The position numbers and the translations under genes were made by a program. Below, in pieces: positions 60,695 through 64,000 of a stretch of DNA of 64,000 nt. The notes beneath the pieces were generated by a model. That model was not told where the DNA came from and made no database searches. It saw only the letters and a program-made list of their open reading frames with translations. The stretch covers positions 90,013-154,012 of the forward strand of contig VFIW01000054.1 in assembly GCA_006386115.1 (NCBI GenBank), written 5' to 3'. Every line of letters begins with the position of its first letter. The first letter of the stretch is position 1. Source of the DNA: Globisporangium splendens (lineage: Eukaryota; Oomycota; Peronosporomycetes; Pythiales; Pythiaceae).

Positions 60695-61744
60695 ATGGAT
60701 GCTACAGGAACCCCACTCGGTCCAGCAGTACCGGAAACTGTCGAGTTGACTATTGAGGGTTTCCCTCACTTGTCTTCTCATGAGTGGATGGCGCTTGAGC
60801 GCATGCGAGATGTCATCGGAGAGGCTGCCGTGGTCAGTCTGCTTCGGTCGGCGTCTCCGGAGGACCAGAAGAGCGCGGTGGTCAGCTTCATGCACCACGA
60901 GATCATGTCCTCCCGGAAGCAGGTCGCAACCCCTGTTTCCTCACTCAGGACGGTGCCGCTGAAGCTTGACGTCTCTCCGTATCGCGGTGGAGAGAACGAA
61001 CCTCTCTCACGATGGTTCGTCGAGTTGGATGCAGCGATCACTGCAAGACAACTGCGAGACCCTTCGCAGCAAGTGTTGTTCGCGATGTCCAACCTTGCGA
61101 GTCGTGCGAAGAGCTGGGCGTATGGCAAGCGTTTAGCCGATCTAAACTGCTTCCCCAGCTACGACCATTTCAAGACCGAACTCAAGAAGGCGTTTGAACC
61201 TCCACAGAGTGAGTTCCGTGCACGCGCCGAGTTCCTCAAGCTTCGTCAAGGCCGTTTCGACCTTCACTCGTATGTACAACGTGCTCGCTACTTGGTGTCG
61301 AGCATCGTTGACGAGCCGATTGACGTTTCGACGCAAGTTGTGATGTTCATGGCGGGTCTGAACGATGGTCCGATTCGGAACCAACTGTTCCGCGAGTATC
61401 CCAAGACGCTGGACGAAGCTATTGAACGCGACACACAAGAAGAGTTCAGCATCAAGCAAGCCAAGTTCCAAGGGTTTGCGTCGAGACCAATGCGGCAATC
61501 GAATGTTGCGCATGATGGTCCCGAGCCTATGGATATCTCGTACATTTCCACGCCTGGAAATGAGCGTCCTCGCAACGATGGGAAGTGTTTCCGTTGCGGG
61601 AAGCCGGGTCACATTGCTCGGAACTGCAAGGTGTCTTTGCCGGGTCGGCAAACGACACAGGGTGCTCGTTCGAACAACCACGATCGTTCTTACGGTCGTC
61701 GGTTCGAGCGGTCACCTGGGCCAAAAAACGGGAATGGACAGTAG
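60695..61744 (+). CDS. gag: Ty3/gypsy Gag with CCHC zinc knuckle
   Basis: From ATG at 60695 to TAG at 61742-61744, 349 aa. The central part matches the retrotransposon Gag capsid region (RWFVELDAAITARQ, RAEFLKLRQGRFDLHSYVQR, FMAGLNDGPIRNQLF). The C-terminus has CFRCGKPGHIARNC (CX2CX4HX4C) and a basic tail. Gag forms the virus-like particle and packages RNA. Pol overlaps it in the -1 frame. The frame is intact, unlike Pol. Confidence 0.9.
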   Translation: MDATGTPLGPAVPETVELTIEGFPHLSSHEWMALERMRDVIGEAAVVSLLRSASPEDQKSAVVSFMHHEIMSSRKQVATPVSSLRTVPLKLDVSPYRGGENEPLSRWFVELDAAITARQLRDPSQQVLFAMSNLASRAKSWAYGKRLADLNCFPSYDHFKTELKKAFEPPQSEFRARAEFLKLRQGRFDLHSYVQRARYLVSSIVDEPIDVSTQVVMFMAGLNDGPIRNQLFREYPKTLDEAIERDTQEEFSIKQAKFQGFASRPMRQSNVAHDGPEPMDISYISTPGNERPRNDGKCFRCGKPGHIARNCKVSLPGRQTTQGARSNNHDRSYGRRFERSPGPKNGNGQ

Positions 61745-64000
61745 GGGCGGGGCCTCCTACTGGCCCGGAAAAGAGGACTGTGGATGTTGTGGAAACACAG
61801 GACTCTGGCCCCAATGTGCATGATGCACATGCAGTTTCCGCGAGGGAGAACAGTGTCAGTCAAACGTCAAGTTTGATCGTTCTCAAAGTTCATGTAAACG
61901 GTATTGCAACGCCTCTACGAGCTTTGGTTGACACTGGTGCGTCGAACAATTTTGTTCGAAATGAAGTGATCGTCAGGCATAAAGTACCAATGCCTGATGC
62001 GAATGAAGACAAGACGATGGTTATTCGGTTGGCCAACGGGTCAACTGTGAAGATGCCAAAGCGCGTGGTGCGCTTGGCAATCAAGTGTGAAGATTTCCGA
62101 GGTGAAGACGAGTTTATTTTACTCGACCTCGATGACAAGTTTGATCTGATTCTGGGAATGCCATGGTTGAAGCGTTATCAACCTAGCATTGACTGGATGA
62201 AGATGAAGATCTCCGTTGACAAGTCACGTGATGTTGACTTGTGCTGCACAACAACGGACGAAGTGGTGTGGGTGTATACATCTGTGGAAGAGATCCCGGA
62301 TGACCCTCGTGATATTGCGGTGTGCGATGGCCCCCCATGTTCACGAGCGGTACCCATCTTGAAGAAGACTACTGGAGGTGGAGCAGTCAGGCGCCAACAA
62401 AAGACTGTCTCCTTTGCCATCGACCCCATGGATGAGGCGATGTGCGTGGAAGAAACGAATGGGAAAAGAGCCGAAGAGCCATCCCGAGACAAGACGACCA
62501 AGAAAAAGAAGCAATTATCGTCAAGTGTTGCAAGCGCAACGTGTGCCCCTGATCAAGGTACAAGTCAAGATGACGAAGGAAGTGTCCAAGCAAGAGTCAC
62601 TTCGAGTGAATACGTGAATGTATTGGTCTACAATGAAGATGGTGACAGCAACGTAATGCGTCACATTGAAGTCGAAAATCCTCCAAGCTCAGTCGAAGAG
62701 TTGATTTCCTTGCCATGGATGAGCAAGAAGACGCTGAAGCGTAGCCTAGCGAAAGGCGAAATTTCGCAGGTCTGCGTGATCGTCGATGTTGACGATGCAG
62801 AAGACATCAACACGGTATCAGCAACGGAGGCTGAAGTGTTCGATGAGAAGACACGGAAGGAAAGGTTCGAGGAGCAGTCATGGGACGCTCTCAAGACGAA
62901 CCCCGTGTATGAACTTGTCAAGGAATATGAGGACATATTCCCAGACAAGGTGCCGGACGAACTGCCATTCGATAGAGGCATTCGTCATGAGATTGACATA
63001 CTTCCTGGCACGAAGTATTGTATCACACGGCAGTGGCCGTTGCCAAGAGAACAAGTCGTTGCGATCGACGAGTTCTTTGCGCAACGTGCTAAGGCTGGTC
63101 ATGTGCGAGAGAGCAAGTCTCCACATTGTAGCCCAACCTTCTGTGTGAAGAAGGCAACTGGTGGTTGGCGCATCGTTCACGCTTTCAACAAGCTGAACGA
63201 CGCTACCATTCCAGCCCAAACTCCGGTTCCACCGCAAGGACATGATCCTTGATGGAATGGGGGTAGCAATGTTCTTCAGTGAGATCGATCTGAAAGATGG
63301 GGTTCTATCAGATTCGACCTGCGCGAAGAAAAACGATGTTCCACTAAACTGCACGTGAGTACACGAGGGGTATGCTGGGGATGTGAGTGATGCCACAGGG
63401 GTTTGAAGAACGCTCCTGCCACTTTCAATAGGAGGGCACGAATTAATTAGTCCATTTGGAGCGGTTTTGCAAGAGTTATCTTTGACGATAGATTCGTTCA
63501 TAGAAAAACCACGGGTTGAAAGTATGACGTTGATGTTCATCTTGACCATATCCGTCAAGTCTTCAGGTCATGCGAGAGAAACAAGCTATACGGAAAACTT
63601 GAAGAGTGAATTCTTTGAACCAGAGATCACGTTATCGTGTTGCTTTGGGGGGGGGCAAGCATGGCGTTCGAGCTTGTCCGGAGAGGTCTAAAGCTATTGA
63701 CGATTGGACCCTGGCCTCAGAATGTCAAACAGCTACGACAATGGTTGGGTCTGGCCAATTACTTGCACAAGTACACGCGCAACTATGCAGCGTTGGTGCA
63801 ACCCCTCACACAGCTCCTGAAGAAGGACATTGAGTGGGAGTGGTCCAGTGACCACCAAGCAGCGTTTGCCGAAGTCAAGAGGAGTTTGCGAGAAGCTCCT
63901 GTGTTAGCAATTGCAAACCACGACAAGCCTTTTCATGTGGTTTGCGACGCAAGCGACTATGCCATCGGTTGCGCCTTGATGCAACACGATGATGAGGGTC
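61585..64000 (+). pseudogene. pol: Ty3/gypsy Pol (protease-RT-RNase H), frameshifted, runs off the end
   Basis: Open in the -1 frame from 61585 to 63252, overlapping Gag by 160 nt. The protease has ALVDTGASNNFV (about 61918) and a downstream ILGMPWL. A long Lys/Glu spacer leads to the RT start (PHCSPTFCVKKATGGWRIVHAFNKLND). After the stop at 63250-63252 the RT continues in other frames: MFFSEIDLKDG (about 63,272), then GLKNAPATFNR (about 63,400) and remnants of the FDD region near 63,490. Homology resumes cleanly at about 63,714 with the RT thumb and RNase H (CDASDYAIGCALMQ) to the window edge. At least three frame changes make this copy non-functional. Confidence 0.88.
61723..61762 (+). promoter_or_regulatory. 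Programmed -1 ribosomal frameshift signal (Gag to Pol)
   Basis: A AAA AAC at 61723-61729 is set in the Gag frame exactly as a canonical X XXY YYZ heptamer (CCA AAA AAC). After nine bases a hairpin follows: CAGTAGG (61739-61745) pairs with CCTACTG (61756-61762), and inside it GGC (61746-61748) pairs with GCC (61752-61754) around GGG, with one bulged T. Slipping -1 here enters the Pol frame and bypasses the Gag TAG 13-15 nt downstream. Confidence 0.8.

Larger units (their letters stand above)
60054..64000 (+). mobile_element. Ty3/gypsy LTR retrotransposon, right end outside the window
   Basis: Putative 5' LTR, possible primer-binding site, Gag, a -1 frameshift signal and Pol (protease, RT, RNase H) in that order. 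The Pol order and the RT-RNase H sequence (GLKNAPATFNR, LGLANYLHKYTRNYAALVQPL, VVCDASDYAIGCAL) indicate Ty3/gypsy. Frameshifts in RT show that it is decayed. Integrase and the 3' LTR would lie beyond 64,000. Confidence 0.85.

Overview
This window is nuclear DNA of a eukaryote, most likely an oomycete (Peronosporales/Pythiales-type). The reasons are short GT-AG introns of about 60-90 nt, compact gene spacing, a fungus-like SKN1/KRE6 glucan-assembly protein next to otherwise stramenopile-looking genes, and retroelement families (OTU-carrying LINEs and a Ty3/gypsy element). The genus cannot be fixed from the sequence alone.

Positions 1-30,000 hold five host genes. (1) 244-3,483 (+) is a nine-exon gene whose protein joins an F-box, a CDK1/2-like kinase domain with a damaged catalytic loop (HRN for HRD, DFA for DFG) and a complete two-fold cyclin domain. 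This is the most unusual host gene in the window. (2) 3,949-6,209 (-) is a 13-exon FKBP-type prolyl isomerase with TPRs and an N-terminal CxxC...CxxC zinc motif. (3) 6,560-25,201 (-) is midasin/Rea1, an uninterrupted reading frame of about 6,213 codons with six AAA+ modules, an acidic tract and a C-terminal MIDAS domain. (4) 25,642-27,401 (+) is the WD40 protein PWP1. It is divergent from midasin across 440 bp, and both act in 60S ribosome assembly, so this looks like a shared bidirectional promoter. (5) 27,582-29,936 (-) is a SKN1/KRE6-type GH16-like type I membrane protein.

After about 1.4 kb with no recognisable gene, the rest (31.3-64 kb) is mobile DNA. From 31.3 to 50.4 kb there is a nested set of one LINE family, called LINE-A here (ORF1 with a CCHC knuckle, OTU protease, APE-type endonuclease, reverse transcriptase, RNase H). 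A plus-strand copy (P) is interrupted by a minus-strand, nearly full-length copy (M). Both carry the same 5'-truncated antisense LINE-A insertion (X) at the same base of the OTU gene, with the same 7-bp target duplication. The result is two overlapping, near-perfect inverted repeats.

A second family, LINE-B, occupies 50.44 to about 60.05 kb. It has a very long ORF1 with CCHC and OTU domains, and an APE-RT ORF2 broken by two in-frame stops. A Ty3/gypsy LTR retrotransposon then runs off the right edge. It has a putative LTR with paired CRE-like sites, Gag, a textbook -1 frameshift signal (A AAA AAC plus hairpin), and a degenerate Pol.

No rRNA, tRNA, CRISPR array or bacterial-type feature was seen.
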